From positions 3,299,501-3,363,500 of the forward strand of contig NZ_CP093528.1 of NCBI RefSeq assembly GCF_022682305.1: 64,000 nucleotides of DNA, read 5' to 3'. Position numbers and translations under genes: made by a program. The notes below the pieces were generated by a model. The model did no database searches and had not been told where the DNA came from. It saw only the letters and a program-made list of their open reading frames with translations. Source of the stretch: Shinella zoogloeoides. GTDB lineage: Bacteria > Pseudomonadota > Alphaproteobacteria > Rhizobiales > Rhizobiaceae. Position 1 is the first letter of the stretch; every line of letters starts with the position of its first letter. Shown here piece by piece: positions 28,116 through 37,558 of this stretch.

Positions 28116-29156
28116 ATGCAAGGACTTATGAAAGCTGCAATTGTTCATGAATTCGGAAAGCCACTGTTGATCGAAAACGTTCCGATACCCGTACCCGGCC
28201 CGGGCGAACTGCTGGTGAAAGTGGCCGCCTGTGGCGTGTGCCACACCGATCTGCATGCCGCCTCCGGCGACTGGCCGGTCAAGCCATCCCTGCCCTTCAT
28301 TCCCGGCCATGAGGTAGCAGGCACCGTCGCGGCACTCGGTCCAGGTGTCACGGACTTTGTAATCGGCGATGCCGTCGGCATCGCATGGCTCCATGACGCC
28401 TGCATGCGGTGCGAACATTGCGAAACCGGCTGGGAGACGCTTTGCAAGCATCAACACAATACGGGCTACAGCTGCGATGGAGGCTTCGCGGAATACGCGA
28501 TTGCCAATGCTGCATTCGCCGCAAGACTGCCTGACGACGTTGATTTCGCGGCGGTCGCGCCTATTCTCTGCGCCGGGGTCACGACTTACAAAGGGCTCAA
28601 GGAAACCGAAGCGCGACCCGGGCAATGGGTCGCAATCTCCGGCATCGGCGGCCTGGGCCAGGTAGCCATCCAATACGCCAAAGCAATGGGACTGAAGGTC
28701 GTTGCACTGGATTTGGCGTCTGAGAAGCTCACATTGGCCAGAAGAACCGGAGCCGATCTGGCGCTTGACGCGCGGTCCCCGGACGCCATCGCCGAGGCCC
28801 TCGAAGCAACAGGCGGCGGAGCACACGGAGTGCTCGTCACCGCGGTATCGCCTCCGGCGTTCTCGCAGGCGCTCCAGCTCGTTCGACGAAAAGGCACCGT
28901 TGCTTTGGTCGGATTGCCGCCAGGCGAATTCGCGACCCCTATTTTCGATGTCGTCCTGAAGCGCATAACCGTGCGGGGCTCAATCGTCGGCACGCGCCGG
29001 GATCTTGACGAGGCCATCGCCTTTTTTGCCGAAGGCAAAATCAAGGCTCAGGTCACGCCGGCGCCGCTTGAGGACATCAACCGGATATTTCAGGAGCTGA
29101 AAGCCGGCCGCGTCGACGGCCGTGTGGTTCTCGACATGACAGGCAAGGCAGCCTGA
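28116..29156 (+). CDS. adhP: Zinc-dependent alcohol dehydrogenase, AdhP type
   Basis: 346 aa MDR-family enzyme, NAD-dependent. Catalytic zinc ligands are in ACGVCHTDLH and PGHEVAGTV plus the later LCAGVTTYKG. Structural zinc cysteines are in CMRCEHCETGWETLC. The Rossmann motif is GIGGLGQVA. It reduces aldehydes or oxidises primary alcohols such as ethanol, consistent with fermentative or low-oxygen growth. GGGAGG lies upstream of ATG 28116; ATG 28128 is an alternative. Confidence 0.93.
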   Translation: MQGLMKAAIVHEFGKPLLIENVPIPVPGPGELLVKVAACGVCHTDLHAASGDWPVKPSLPFIPGHEVAGTVAALGPGVTDFVIGDAVGIAWLHDACMRCEHCETGWETLCKHQHNTGYSCDGGFAEYAIANAAFAARLPDDVDFAAVAPILCAGVTTYKGLKETEARPGQWVAISGIGGLGQVAIQYAKAMGLKVVALDLASEKLTLARRTGADLALDARSPDAIAEALEATGGGAHGVLVTAVSPPAFSQALQLVRRKGTVALVGLPPGEFATPIFDVVLKRITVRGSIVGTRRDLDEAIAFFAEGKIKAQVTPAPLEDINRIFQELKAGRVDGRVVLDMTGKAA

Positions 29157-29193
29157 TCAGTTTGGCGCTGCGGTTTTTGAAAAGGGGTTAGAC

Positions 29194-29844
29194 ATGATCA
29201 CATCCGACATCATGACGCGGGACGTTGCCACGATCAGTGTGGATGCTCATGTGCGTCACGCTGTTTCAGTCATGCTGGAGCGTGGCGTCAGCGGTCTGCC
29301 GGTGACGGATAGCGACGGAAAGCTCGTTGGGATCATTACGGAAGGCGATCTGATGTCCCGCAAGGAGATCGGAAGGTCTTTGCTCGATCGGCAGGACCAT
29401 CCGATGACCGATGAGAACGATCTTAAAAATTACATTCATTGCAACAGCTGGCGCGTTGGTGATGTCATGTCCCCGGAAGTTGTGACAGTAGCTGATACCA
29501 CCTCCTTGGCGACGGTGACCGAGATGATGCTGAGCCGCAACATCAAGCGTATTCCGGTAACGTCCGACCGTGCGGTTATCGGGATCGTCAGCCGCCGCGA
29601 CCTTTTAAAGGCGACCTCCTTTTCGGGTATCGAACACATTGCGCGTGGAGACGAAGGTATCAGGCTTGCAGCTTCGGCGCGTATCCGCAATGACCTCGGA
29701 TTTGATCCGGAAAGGCTGAAGATCGACGTGCACGGCGGGACGGTCGCGGTCACCGGAGTACATTTGACAGATCTTCAACTCCGGGCCGTGAAATGTGTCA
29801 TCGAGGGCATACCGGGTGCGAGCTTCTCCGGCAAACCGACTTGA
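29194..29844 (+). CDS. CBS-pair protein with C-terminal BON domain
   Basis: 216 aa. Two CBS domains (about 7-60: VSGLPVTDSDGKLVGIITEG, and 92-145: IKRIPVTSDRAVIGIVSRR) are followed by a BON-like domain (about 155-210, VHGGTVAVTGVHL). CBS pairs bind adenine nucleotides and act as energy sensors; BON may contact membranes. The partner is unknown. It lies 37 nt after adhP on the same strand, possibly in one transcript, and before the arc operon. Confidence 0.88.
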   Translation: MITSDIMTRDVATISVDAHVRHAVSVMLERGVSGLPVTDSDGKLVGIITEGDLMSRKEIGRSLLDRQDHPMTDENDLKNYIHCNSWRVGDVMSPEVVTVADTTSLATVTEMMLSRNIKRIPVTSDRAVIGIVSRRDLLKATSFSGIEHIARGDEGIRLAASARIRNDLGFDPERLKIDVHGGTVAVTGVHLTDLQLRAVKCVIEGIPGASFSGKPT

Positions 29845-30058
29845 TATTGTCTTCGCCCAAACCGATGTTGATCGATATCTACGCTTGGCATCCGGTATAC
29901 CTTACCTGACTGCGCCGGATATCGAAGCGCGGCTCCTTTCCCAGAATTCGGTCAGCAAGCAGACAATGCAGCGCGAGATCGTTGACCGACGCTTTGGTTG
30001 AACACAACAGCCCAGGAATCAGCCTTCGGGAAAGTGCCATAGCGTTGAATTCTACTAG

Positions 30059-30098
30059 TCATCATCTGTTGACTCAGATCAATTCCCTGGCCTAGAAA
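30059..30098 (+). promoter_or_regulatory. Promoter of arc operon with shared motif
   Basis: TCATCATCTGTTGACT (30059-30074) ends in the -35 box TTGACT. At 18 nt lies the -10 candidate TAGAAA (30093-30098). Comparison with the usp promoter shows 17 of 18 identical positions over TCATCA.CTGTTGACTCA. The predicted leader to arcD is about 100 nt. Confidence 0.55.
30069..30082. promoter_or_regulatory. FNR/FixK-type box upstream of arc operon
   Basis: TTGACTCAGATCAA is a perfect match to TTGA-N6-TCAA. It overlaps the -35 box, so either activation from an unusual position or repression is possible. Arc operons in other bacteria are controlled by ANR/FNR, which supports oxygen control here. Confidence 0.6.
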
Positions 30099-30205
30099 AT
30101 AAGCAATGGTCACTTTGGCTCGATGGAGAAGCCTTTCTCTGTTCCGGAGCATTCGCTTGCGGTCAGATGCCAGCTTAGCTTGTCAACTATTTCCTGGGAG
30201 GGGGT

Positions 30206-31639
30206 ATGAGCACTGTTTCTGAAGCACCGGAGGAACGACGTTTTCAGTTCCCAACCGCATTCACCATCCTCTTTGGCTTGATCGTTCTAGTCGCCGCACT
30301 CACATGGATCATACCGGCCGGGCAGTACGACCGTGTTCAGAATGCGGCCCTGAACAAGCAAGTGCCCGTCGCCGGGACCTATGCGGTCGCTGAGCCGGCG
30401 CCGCAGGGGATAGTCGACATCATCATGGCGCCAATCCGCGGGTTCTACGACCCCGCAGCCGGCACCGCAAACGCCATCGATGTCGCTCTTTTCGTCCTGG
30501 TGATTGGCGGGTTCATCGGGGTCGTCACCTCGACAGGCGCGATAAATGCCGGAATCGAGCGCGCTATGGCCAAGCTCAAGGGACGGGAAAAGTGGATGAT
30601 CCCGTTCCTGATGGCGCTGTTTGCCTTCGGCGGCACCACCTATGGAATGGCCGAAGAAACGCTCGCTTTCTATATGCTGCTGATCCCGATTATGATCGCC
30701 GCGCGATATGACGCGGTTACCGCCGTCGCCATCATCCTCCTTGGAGCAGGCGTTGGTGTCTTGGGGTCCACGGTCAACGCATTTGCCACCGTTATCGCCT
30801 CTGACGCGGCCGGCGTGCCGTTCACGCAAGGGCTGGTTTTGCGCGTCGTCATTCTCGGGCTGAGCTGGCTCGCCTGCGTTGCCTACGTCATGCGCTATGC
30901 GGAACGGGTTCGGCTCGATCCGAGCAAATCGCTCGTCTACGACATGAAAGCCGACAACGAGAAGCTTTTCCTCAGCGCTCATCACGAGGGGACGATCGAC
31001 TTCACCCTGGTACACAAGGTCGTGCTTGCGGTCTTCGGCATCACCTTCGTGGTGATGATCTGGGGTGTGCTCAAGGGCGGCTGGTGGATGGGCGAGATGA
31101 GCGGTCTCTTCCTCGCCTCCGCCATTGTCATAGGCGTCATTGCGCGAACGGGTGAGAAGAACTTCACGGATGCCTTCGTTAACGGAGCACGCGACCTTCT
31201 CGGTGTTGCCCTGATCATAGGTCTGGCGCGCGGCATCGTTGTCATCATGGATGAGGGCAAGATTACCGACACCATACTGCATTGGGCCGAAGGTTCGGTC
31301 GCAGGCCTCGGCAAGGTCGCCTTTATCAACGTGATGTACTGGCTTCAGATCCTGCTGTCGTTCTTCGTGCCGTCGTCGTCGGGTCTTGCAGTCCTGTCGA
31401 TGCCGATCATGGCCCCGGTCGCCGATTTTGCCGGCGTGGGCCGCGATCTGGTGGTCACTGCCTATCAGTCGGCGAATGGCATCGTGAATCTCATTAATCC
31501 GACCTTCGCCGTGGTCATGGGTGCGCTCGCCATAGGTCGCATCCCATACGAACGGTGGCTGCGCTTCATGTGGCCGCTTCTCGTGATCCTCACCGTCATC
31601 ATCATGGCGAGCCTCAGCATCGCCGCCATCATCGTCTGA
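30206..31639 (+). CDS. YfcC-family amino-acid carrier of the arginine deiminase operon (ArcD-like role)
   Basis: 477 aa, about twelve helices, starting with GGGAGGG upstream. It belongs to the YfcC/C4-dicarboxylate-type anaerobic carrier superfamily ([36 protein letters not shown]). It stands first in the arc operon, 11 nt before arcA, so it probably exchanges arginine for ornithine like ArcD, although its family differs from classical ArcD. Substrate is inferred only from position. Confidence 0.82.
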   Translation: MSTVSEAPEERRFQFPTAFTILFGLIVLVAALTWIIPAGQYDRVQNAALNKQVPVAGTYAVAEPAPQGIVDIIMAPIRGFYDPAAGTANAIDVALFVLVIGGFIGVVTSTGAINAGIERAMAKLKGREKWMIPFLMALFAFGGTTYGMAEETLAFYMLLIPIMIAARYDAVTAVAIILLGAGVGVLGSTVNAFATVIASDAAGVPFTQGLVLRVVILGLSWLACVAYVMRYAERVRLDPSKSLVYDMKADNEKLFLSAHHEGTIDFTLVHKVVLAVFGITFVVMIWGVLKGGWWMGEMSGLFLASAIVIGVIARTGEKNFTDAFVNGARDLLGVALIIGLARGIVVIMDEGKITDTILHWAEGSVAGLGKVAFINVMYWLQILLSFFVPSSSGLAVLSMPIMAPVADFAGVGRDLVVTAYQSANGIVNLINPTFAVVMGALAIGRIPYERWLRFMWPLLVILTVIIMASLSIAAIIV

Positions 31640-31650
31640 AGGAGATTGTC

Positions 31651-32877
31651 ATGCCCCACGCCTACGGAGTCCATTCCGAGGTCGGCAAGCTTCGGCGCGT
31701 TCTGGTCCATCGACCTGGGGCAGCGCTTGCCCGGCTCACCCCGTCGAATTGCCACGAACTGCTCTTCGACGACGTCATCTGGGTCAAGCAGGCCCGCGTC
31801 GAGCATCTGACCTTCGTGGACGCCATGCGCCATCGCGGCGTCGAGGTCGTGTTTCTGCGCGAGATGCTGGTAGAAACGCTACAGATTCCCGAGGCTCGCC
31901 GATGGCTTCTTGAACGGCGGGTCAATGACGACACGGTTGGCGTCGGCTTCGCCGATGATCTCAGGGCGCATCTGATGGAGATCGAGGCGGACGCCCTTTC
32001 CCTGATCCTGCTGGGCGGACTGAGCAAGACGGAGTTACCGATCAAAAGCGCCGGCCTTCTCGCCGAAACGCTGCGGCCGGAGGATTTTGTCCTGCCGCCG
32101 CTTCCCAATCACCTCTTTACCCGTGACACGACCTGCTGGATCTATGGCGGCGTCACGCTCAATCCGATGCGCTGGAACGCGCGCAAGCTCGAGACCGTCA
32201 ACATCGCCGCCATCTATCGCTTCCACCCGGATTTCCGCGACATGGGCTTCCCGGTCTGGTGGGGCGATCCCGACAAGGACCACGGCCTTGCCACTCTCGA
32301 GGGGGGCGACGTCATGCCGATCGGCAACGGAACGGTTCTTGTGGGCATGGGCGAGCGGACGACACCACAGGCCGTCGGTCAGCTCGCGCGGTCGCTGTTC
32401 GCACAGGGCGGCGCGGAAAGAGTGATCGCCTGCAAACTGCCTATCGAGCGCGCCTCCATGCACCTCGACACCGTCTTCAGCTTCTGCGACCGCGATCTCG
32501 TGACGCTGTTTGCGGATGTCGCCCACAAGATCGAGCCCTATTCCATTCGTCCGGGCGAGCGCGAAGGCACGATCGATGTACGCAAGGAAGAGCGGCCGCT
32601 CGTAGAGGTCGCGGCCGAGGTGCTGGGGCTGAAGCAGTTGCGCGTGGTCGAGACGGGCGGCGATGCCTATGTCGCTGAACGCGAGCAATGGGATGACGGC
32701 AACAACGTCGTGGCGCTCGAGCCTGGCGTCGTCGTCGCTTACGACCGCAACACCTACACCAACACCCAACTGCGCAAGGCAGGCGTAGAGGTCATCACCG
32801 TGCCGGGCGCCGAACTCGGCCGCGGCAGGGGTGGCGGTCATTGCATGACGTGCCCCCTCATCCGGGATCCGGTTTAA
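31651..32877 (+). CDS. arcA: Arginine deiminase
   Basis: 408 aa. It converts arginine to citrulline and ammonia, the first step of the ADI pathway. The catalytic cysteine is C398 in [14 protein letters not shown]. Other active-site segments are [26 protein letters not shown] and [18 protein letters not shown]. Start ATG 31651 follows AAGGAG. The family's usual length is about 410 aa. It yields ATP without oxygen together with arcB and arcC. Confidence 0.96.
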   Translation: MPHAYGVHSEVGKLRRVLVHRPGAALARLTPSNCHELLFDDVIWVKQARVEHLTFVDAMRHRGVEVVFLREMLVETLQIPEARRWLLERRVNDDTVGVGFADDLRAHLMEIEADALSLILLGGLSKTELPIKSAGLLAETLRPEDFVLPPLPNHLFTRDTTCWIYGGVTLNPMRWNARKLETVNIAAIYRFHPDFRDMGFPVWWGDPDKDHGLATLEGGDVMPIGNGTVLVGMGERTTPQAVGQLARSLFAQGGAERVIACKLPIERASMHLDTVFSFCDRDLVTLFADVAHKIEPYSIRPGEREGTIDVRKEERPLVEVAAEVLGLKQLRVVETGGDAYVAEREQWDDGNNVVALEPGVVVAYDRNTYTNTQLRKAGVEVITVPGAELGRGRGGGHCMTCPLIRDPV

Positions 32878-32889
32878 AGGAGGTCTATC

Positions 32890-33891
32890 ATGCCCGTTAA
32901 CCTGAGAGGTCGCAGTGTCCTGAAGCTGCTCGATTTCACGCCGGACGAGATCCGTTTCCTGCTCAAACTGTCAGCTTCGCTCAAGCAGGCGAAATATGGC
33001 GGCTACGAGGAGCAACGCCTGAAAGGCAAGAACGTCGCGCTGATCTTCGAGAAGGATTCGACGCGCACACGCACGGGTTTCGAGGTGGCCGCCTATGACC
33101 AGGGCGCCCACGTTACCTATCTCGGGCCAACCGGCACCCAGATCGGCAAGAAGGAGTCGATGAAGGATACCGCCCGCGTTCTCGGGCGGATGTATGACGG
33201 CATCGAGTATCGCGGCTTCGGACAGGAACAGGCGGAAACCTTGGCGGCCTATGCCGGCGTTCCGGTCTACAACGGACTGACCGACGAGTTCCATCCGACG
33301 CAGATTCTCGCCGATTTCCTGACCATGCGGGAATACACGCGCAAGCACCTGTCCCAGGTAAGTTTCGCCTTCCTCGGTGACGCCGGAAACAACATGGGCA
33401 ACTCGCTGCTGGCAGGCGCCGCGCAGATCGGCATGGATGTGCGCCTCGGCGCGCCGAAAGCCTGCTGGCCTGAGGACCATTTGGTGCGTCAGTGCCAGGA
33501 GATCGCAGCCAGGACCGGTGCGAAGATCGCCCTGACCGAAGATCCTTACGAGGCCGTCAACGGCTGCGATTTCGTCTACACCGATGTGTGGGTGTCAATG
33601 GGGGAGCCGGACTCGGTCTGGAAGGAACGCATTGAACTGCTCACACCCTATCGTGTCACCGCTGGCATCATGGCGGCGACGGGCAATCCGCATGCGAAAT
33701 TCATGCACTGCCTGCCCGCGTTCCACAATCGCGAGACCGAGGTCGGCGAGAAGATCTTCCAGCAATACGGCATCGACAGCATGGAAGTGACCGAAGAGGT
33801 CTTCGAGTCCGAAGCGTCCATCGTCTTCGACCAGGCGGAAAACCGAATGCACACGATCAAGGCCCTGCTGGTCGCAACCTTGGGGTCGTGA
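32890..33891 (+). CDS. arcB: Ornithine carbamoyltransferase, catabolic
   Basis: 333 aa. It splits citrulline with phosphate into ornithine and carbamoyl phosphate. The carbamoyl-phosphate loop is STRTRT (57-62); HPTQ and [14 protein letters not shown] are present. GGAGG precedes the start, 12 nt after arcA. Operon position and length favour the catabolic form over ArgF. It is followed after 1 nt by arcC. Confidence 0.95.
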   Translation: MPVNLRGRSVLKLLDFTPDEIRFLLKLSASLKQAKYGGYEEQRLKGKNVALIFEKDSTRTRTGFEVAAYDQGAHVTYLGPTGTQIGKKESMKDTARVLGRMYDGIEYRGFGQEQAETLAAYAGVPVYNGLTDEFHPTQILADFLTMREYTRKHLSQVSFAFLGDAGNNMGNSLLAGAAQIGMDVRLGAPKACWPEDHLVRQCQEIAARTGAKIALTEDPYEAVNGCDFVYTDVWVSMGEPDSVWKERIELLTPYRVTAGIMAATGNPHAKFMHCLPAFHNRETEVGEKIFQQYGIDSMEVTEEVFESEASIVFDQAENRMHTIKALLVATLGS

Positions 33892-33892
33892 C

Positions 33893-34819
33893 ATGAGGGT
33901 CGTGATAGCACTGGGCGGTAATGCGCTCCTCAAGCGCGGCGAGCCAATGACGGCCGATGCGCAACGCACCAACGTTCGCAAGGCGGCCGCAGCGATGGCC
34001 GATCTGGCGCGCGACCATGACATCGTGGTCGCCCATGGAAACGGACCACAGGTCGGTCTCCTCGCCTTGCAGGCGGCGGCCTACAAAGACGTCGACCCCT
34101 ATCCGCTCGATGTCCTGGGTGCAGAGAGCGTCGGCATGATCGGCTATCTGGTCGAGCAGGAGCTGACCAATGCGATGCCTGCGGGTTCAAGGATCGCGAC
34201 ACTGCTGACCCAGATCGAGGTGGACCGGGACGATCCCGCCTTCGCTCGCGCGGAAAAGCCGATAGGTCCGGTCTACACGCAGAACGAGGCGCTAAAGGCG
34301 AAAGAGGCATATGGCTGGCCGATGGTAGAAGAAGCGCAGGGCCGCTGGCGCCGGGTCGTCCCGTCACCACTACCTCAGCATATTACCCAGATCGAGACGA
34401 TCAGGCTCCTTGTGGAGGCTGGCGTCACTGTCATCTGCGCCGGCGGTGGAGGTATCCCGGTCATGCGCGAAGCCGATGGGACGCTTCGGGGACTGGAAGC
34501 GGTGATCGACAAGGACAAAGCAGCCGGGCTTCTCGCCAGGGCGCTCGGGGCCGACGCTTTCCTGATGCTGACCGACGTGGACGCCGTTTATGAGGGGTGG
34601 GGAACGGTGGATAGGCGGCCGATCCGCAAAGTAACGCCTGCCGAATTGACCAGCGATATGTTCGCGGCCGGGTCCATGCGACCGAAAGTCGAAGCGGCGT
34701 GCGATTTTGCGAACGCGGGCGGGATTGCTGGAATAGGCCGGCTTGAAGATGCGCGCGGGATTCTAGAAGGGCGGCAAGGCACGTTGGTGACGCTTCAGGC
34801 GATCAATCCAGCGAGCTGA
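33893..34819 (+). CDS. arcC: Carbamate kinase
   Basis: 308 aa. It transfers phosphate from carbamoyl phosphate to ADP, the ATP-yielding step. Family motifs: VVIALGGNALLKRGEP, VAHGNGPQVGLLALQ, VICAGGGGIPV, and DVDAVYEGWG. It is intact. Only 10 nt after its stop an IS21-type end sequence begins, so the operon has escaped truncation narrowly. No terminator of its own is seen. Confidence 0.95.
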   Translation: MRVVIALGGNALLKRGEPMTADAQRTNVRKAAAAMADLARDHDIVVAHGNGPQVGLLALQAAAYKDVDPYPLDVLGAESVGMIGYLVEQELTNAMPAGSRIATLLTQIEVDRDDPAFARAEKPIGPVYTQNEALKAKEAYGWPMVEEAQGRWRRVVPSPLPQHITQIETIRLLVEAGVTVICAGGGGIPVMREADGTLRGLEAVIDKDKAAGLLARALGADAFLMLTDVDAVYEGWGTVDRRPIRKVTPAELTSDMFAAGSMRPKVEAACDFANAGGIAGIGRLEDARGILEGRQGTLVTLQAINPAS

Positions 34820-35326
34820 TATCGCAAGCTGAGAGCGGCGGCGAAAAATCCGGCACTGCGCGCCGAACGCGGTCAGCGCAGGTTCGTTTGTCATCTATCA
34901 CCTCTGACCGACCTGGAACGGGACGCAGGACATCGCCATGCAACTGCGCCCTCAGTTCCAGCCAACGCGCCTTGAGAACCTGCCAGTTGTGATCGTCGTA
35001 TGTGCCACTGACGACAACAGGGTGAACCCGAATGCGGGGCGGGAGACCATCACCATGATCCCTCCATTTCCGCCATTCGCGAAGCCAAAGACTGTTCTTG
35101 CGATCCACACGCCCAATCTGCTGCTCGACAATGCCGGGATTCCACTCCGCGTGCAGTAGAATCACTGTGCGACAGGCCTCATGCAGATTCAGGCCCTCAC
35201 GCCCGACGCGGGATTGCGCGAGTAGCACCATCGGCCAACTGGACGACCGGTTGAATGCAGATTGCAGCATACGCCGCGTTTGCGGTGCGGTTGCGCCTGA
35301 CATCATCCTGGCGAAGTTGCCCTCGC
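34803..35326 (-). pseudogene. C-terminal fragment of an SNF2-like helicase
   Basis: About 155 codons remain of a superfamily 2 helicase. Motif V (VGREGLNLHEACRTVILLH) and motif VI (EQQIGRVDRKN) are intact, while the Walker motifs and everything upstream are missing because the reading frame is cut by the IS21 end at 35327. On the other side it runs into another IS21-type end at 34858. The tail segment VSGTYDDHNWQVLKARW is unusual. Such helicases occur in RapA-like and DISARM-type (DrmD) proteins, but the fragment is too short to name. Confidence 0.7.
34830..34858 (+). repeat. Stray IS21-type terminal sequence
   Basis: Begins with TGAGAGCGGCGG, identical for 12 nt to the outer end of the IS21 element at 35327 and similar over the next 17 nt (AAAA and CGGC retained). 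It has the same orientation but no transposase behind it. It is probably the remnant of a related element. Confidence 0.55.
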
Positions 35327-35405
35327 TGAGAGCGGCGGTGCAAAAGTCGGCCACGGTAGCGGCGGCATAATGCTGCTGCGGGCGGAGTAAAATCCGGCCA
35401 CCTAT
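35327..35405 (+). repeat. 79-nt outer inverted repeat, left copy
   Basis: Identical, in inverse orientation, to 39854-39932. These are the istA-side ends of the two IS21 elements and contain repeated subunits of the form GGCGGNGNAAAA..CGGCCAC, the usual multi-repeat IS21 terminus. Together they could pair over 79 nt. Confidence 0.85.
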
Positions 35406-35448
35406 TTCCTTTCTGCAACGAGTGCAGGGGGGACAGGGGATCTACACC

Positions 35449-36945
35449 GTGGAACTTTATCTGAGGGTTCGGCTGGCTGTTTCAGAAGGAATGACGAAGC
35501 GCCAGGCAGCTAAGCATTTCAACATATCGCGCGACAGCGTGGCCAAGATGGTGGCCTATTCGACGCCGCCCGGCTATCAGCGGCGATCACCGATCCGGCG
35601 TCCGAAGCTGGATGCATTCGTTTCGACGATCGACCATTGGCTCGATGAAGACCTGAAGGTGCCGCGCAAGCAGCGCCATACGGCCAAGCGGGTGTTCGAC
35701 CGCCTGCGCGACGAATGCGGGTTCACCGGCGGCTACACGATCATCAAGGATTATATGCGCGAGCGTGATCAGCGCCGCCAGGAGGTGTTCGTGCCGCTGT
35801 CGCATCCGCCCGGCCATGCGCAGGCGGACTTCGGTGAGGCGACGGTCGTGATTGGCGGCGTGGAGCAGAAGGCGCGCTTCTTTGTGCTCGATCTGCCGCA
35901 TAGCGACGGGTGCTATGTGCGGGCCTATCCGGCGGCGGTGGCCGAAGCCTGGGTCGATGGCCACATCCATGCGTTCGCGTTCTTCGGGGCCGTACCGCGG
36001 TCGATCGTCTATGACAACGACCGCTGCCTTGTGGCGAAGATCCTGTCGGACGGCACACGCAAGCGGGCAGCGCTGTTCAGCGGCTTTCTGTCCCACTATC
36101 TGATCCGGGATCGCTACGGTCGTCCGGGGAAAGGCAACGACAAGGGGAATGTCGAGGGTCTCGTGGGCTATGCCCGTCGCAACTTCATGGTACCGATCCC
36201 ACAGTTCCCGACATGGGATGCGTTCAACGCTTTTCTGGAAGAGCAGTGCCGCAAACGCCAGCGCGACAAGCTGCGGGGCGAGAGCGAGACGATCGGAGAA
36301 CGGCTGCAGCGCGATCTTGCGGCCATGCGTCCCTTGCCGGCGTCGTCGTTTGATGCCTGCGATCAGGCCAGCGCTGTTGTGACTGCCCAGTCGCTGGTGC
36401 GCTACAAGACGAACGACTATTCCGTGCCGGTCGCCTACGGCCATCAGGACGTCTGGGTTCGGGGCTATGTCAATGAGGTGGTAATCGGCTGCCGCGGCGA
36501 GATTATCGCGCGTCATCCGCGATGCTGGGAACGCGAAGACGTCGTCTTCGATCCCATCCATTACCTGCCGCTGATCGAGCAGAAGATCAATGCGCTGGAT
36601 CAGGCAGCGCCACTCCAGGGCTGGGACCTGCCGGAGGAGTTCGCGACGCTGCGCCGGCTGATGGAAGGCCGCATGGCCAAGCATGGGCGGCGGGAATATG
36701 TGCAGGTTCTCCGTCTCCTGGAAAACTTCGACCTTCCCGATCTACATGCAGCGGTGAAGCAGGCGATACAGCTCGGTGCGATCGGCTTCGATGCGGTCAA
36801 GCATCTGATCCTGTGCCGGGTCGAGCGCCGGCCGCCGCGATTGGACCTGGCGATCTATCCCTACCTGCCAAGGGCGACGGTCGAGAAGACCTCGGTAAAA
36901 GCGTATATGCGCCTCCTGTCGTCTGATGCGGGAGAAGCGGCATGA
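35449..36945 (+). CDS. istA: IS21 transposase IstA (element A)
   Basis: 498 aa from a GTG start (VELYLRVRL), the equivalent of the start in element B. HTH: MTKRQAAKHFNISRDSVAKM. The rve-type catalytic core shows HAQADFGEA (first Asp), a second Asp in SIVYDNDRCL and the Glu in GNVEGLVGYARRN. It differs from the element B copy at scattered positions (e.g. K for Q in the HTH), so the two elements are related but not identical. The stop overlaps istB by 4 nt. Confidence 0.92.
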   Translation: MELYLRVRLAVSEGMTKRQAAKHFNISRDSVAKMVAYSTPPGYQRRSPIRRPKLDAFVSTIDHWLDEDLKVPRKQRHTAKRVFDRLRDECGFTGGYTIIKDYMRERDQRRQEVFVPLSHPPGHAQADFGEATVVIGGVEQKARFFVLDLPHSDGCYVRAYPAAVAEAWVDGHIHAFAFFGAVPRSIVYDNDRCLVAKILSDGTRKRAALFSGFLSHYLIRDRYGRPGKGNDKGNVEGLVGYARRNFMVPIPQFPTWDAFNAFLEEQCRKRQRDKLRGESETIGERLQRDLAAMRPLPASSFDACDQASAVVTAQSLVRYKTNDYSVPVAYGHQDVWVRGYVNEVVIGCRGEIIARHPRCWEREDVVFDPIHYLPLIEQKINALDQAAPLQGWDLPEEFATLRRLMEGRMAKHGRREYVQVLRLLENFDLPDLHAAVKQAIQLGAIGFDAVKHLILCRVERRPPRLDLAIYPYLPRATVEKTSVKAYMRLLSSDAGEAA

Positions 36946-37426
36946 GCACCGAAGCACCAGAGATCCTGCTCGCCCATTATCTCAAGACCCTGAAGCTGCC
37001 GACCTTCCAGCGGGAGTACCAGAAGCTGGCCCGGCTATGTGCCACTGAAGGTGTCGATCATGTCGGATATCTCTTCCGGCTTGCCGAGCGGGAGATGATC
37101 GAACGCGATCGCCGCAAGGTCGAACGCCGGATCAAGGCGGCCAAATTCCCGGTCGTCAAAAGCTTGGATAGCTTCGACTTTACCGCCATACCTAAGCTGA
37201 ACAAGATGCAGGTGCTGGAACTGGCCCGATGCGAATGGATCGAGCGCCGCGAGAACGTCATCGCCCTGGGCCCCAGCGGCACGGGTAAGACGCATGTGGC
37301 TCTCGGCCTCGGCCTGGCCGCATGCCAGAAAGGCTTGTCCGTCGGCTTCACGACGGCCGCCGCCCTGGTCAGTGAGATGATGGAGGCGCGTGATGAGCGG
37401 CGTCTGCTTCGGTTCCAGAAGCAGAT
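36942..37426 (+). pseudogene. IstB ATPase of element A, truncated
   Basis: Codons 1-161 match IstB of element B almost exactly, including Walker A GPSGTGKTH. The gene stops matching after LLRFQKQ, where the end of element B (TGTCAACGG) starts; the frame runs on to a stop at 37493. Walker B and the sensor region are missing, so the product cannot be a working helper ATPase. Element B could supply IstB in trans. Confidence 0.88.
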
Positions 37427-37558
37427 TGTCAACGGCGGAGTAAAAACCGGCCACGGGGCGGAGCAAAAGTCGGCCACCTTGGCGCGCGCCTGAGACCGCC
37501 GGGAGGGCGTAGCCCGAGGGGGGGTCCCCGGCGCCCGCGGCGATTTTCAGAGAAGGCG

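Larger units (their letters stand above)
29845..30205. other. Intergenic region holding the arc operon promoter
   Basis: 361 nt without a gene. It contains the shared promoter motif and the FNR/FixK-type palindrome described separately. No terminator for the upstream CBS gene was recognised. Confidence 0.6.
35327..37426 (+). mobile_element. IS21-family element A, 3' truncated
   Basis: Starts with TGAGAGCGGCGGTGCAAAAG and contains istA and the first part of istB. It is interrupted at 37426/37427, where the end of element B begins. Its own right end is not found beyond element B, so the rest was lost. Confidence 0.85.

Noticed and set aside
29868..29881. Second FNR-like sequence TTGATCGATATCTA upstream of arc
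   Set aside because: One arm is imperfect (ATCTA) and it is 325 nt from the start codon; kept only as a weak possibility.
37494..37558. GC-rich palindrome-like stretch after the truncated istB
   Set aside because: It is the internal end region of IS21 element B rather than a separate terminator or attachment site.
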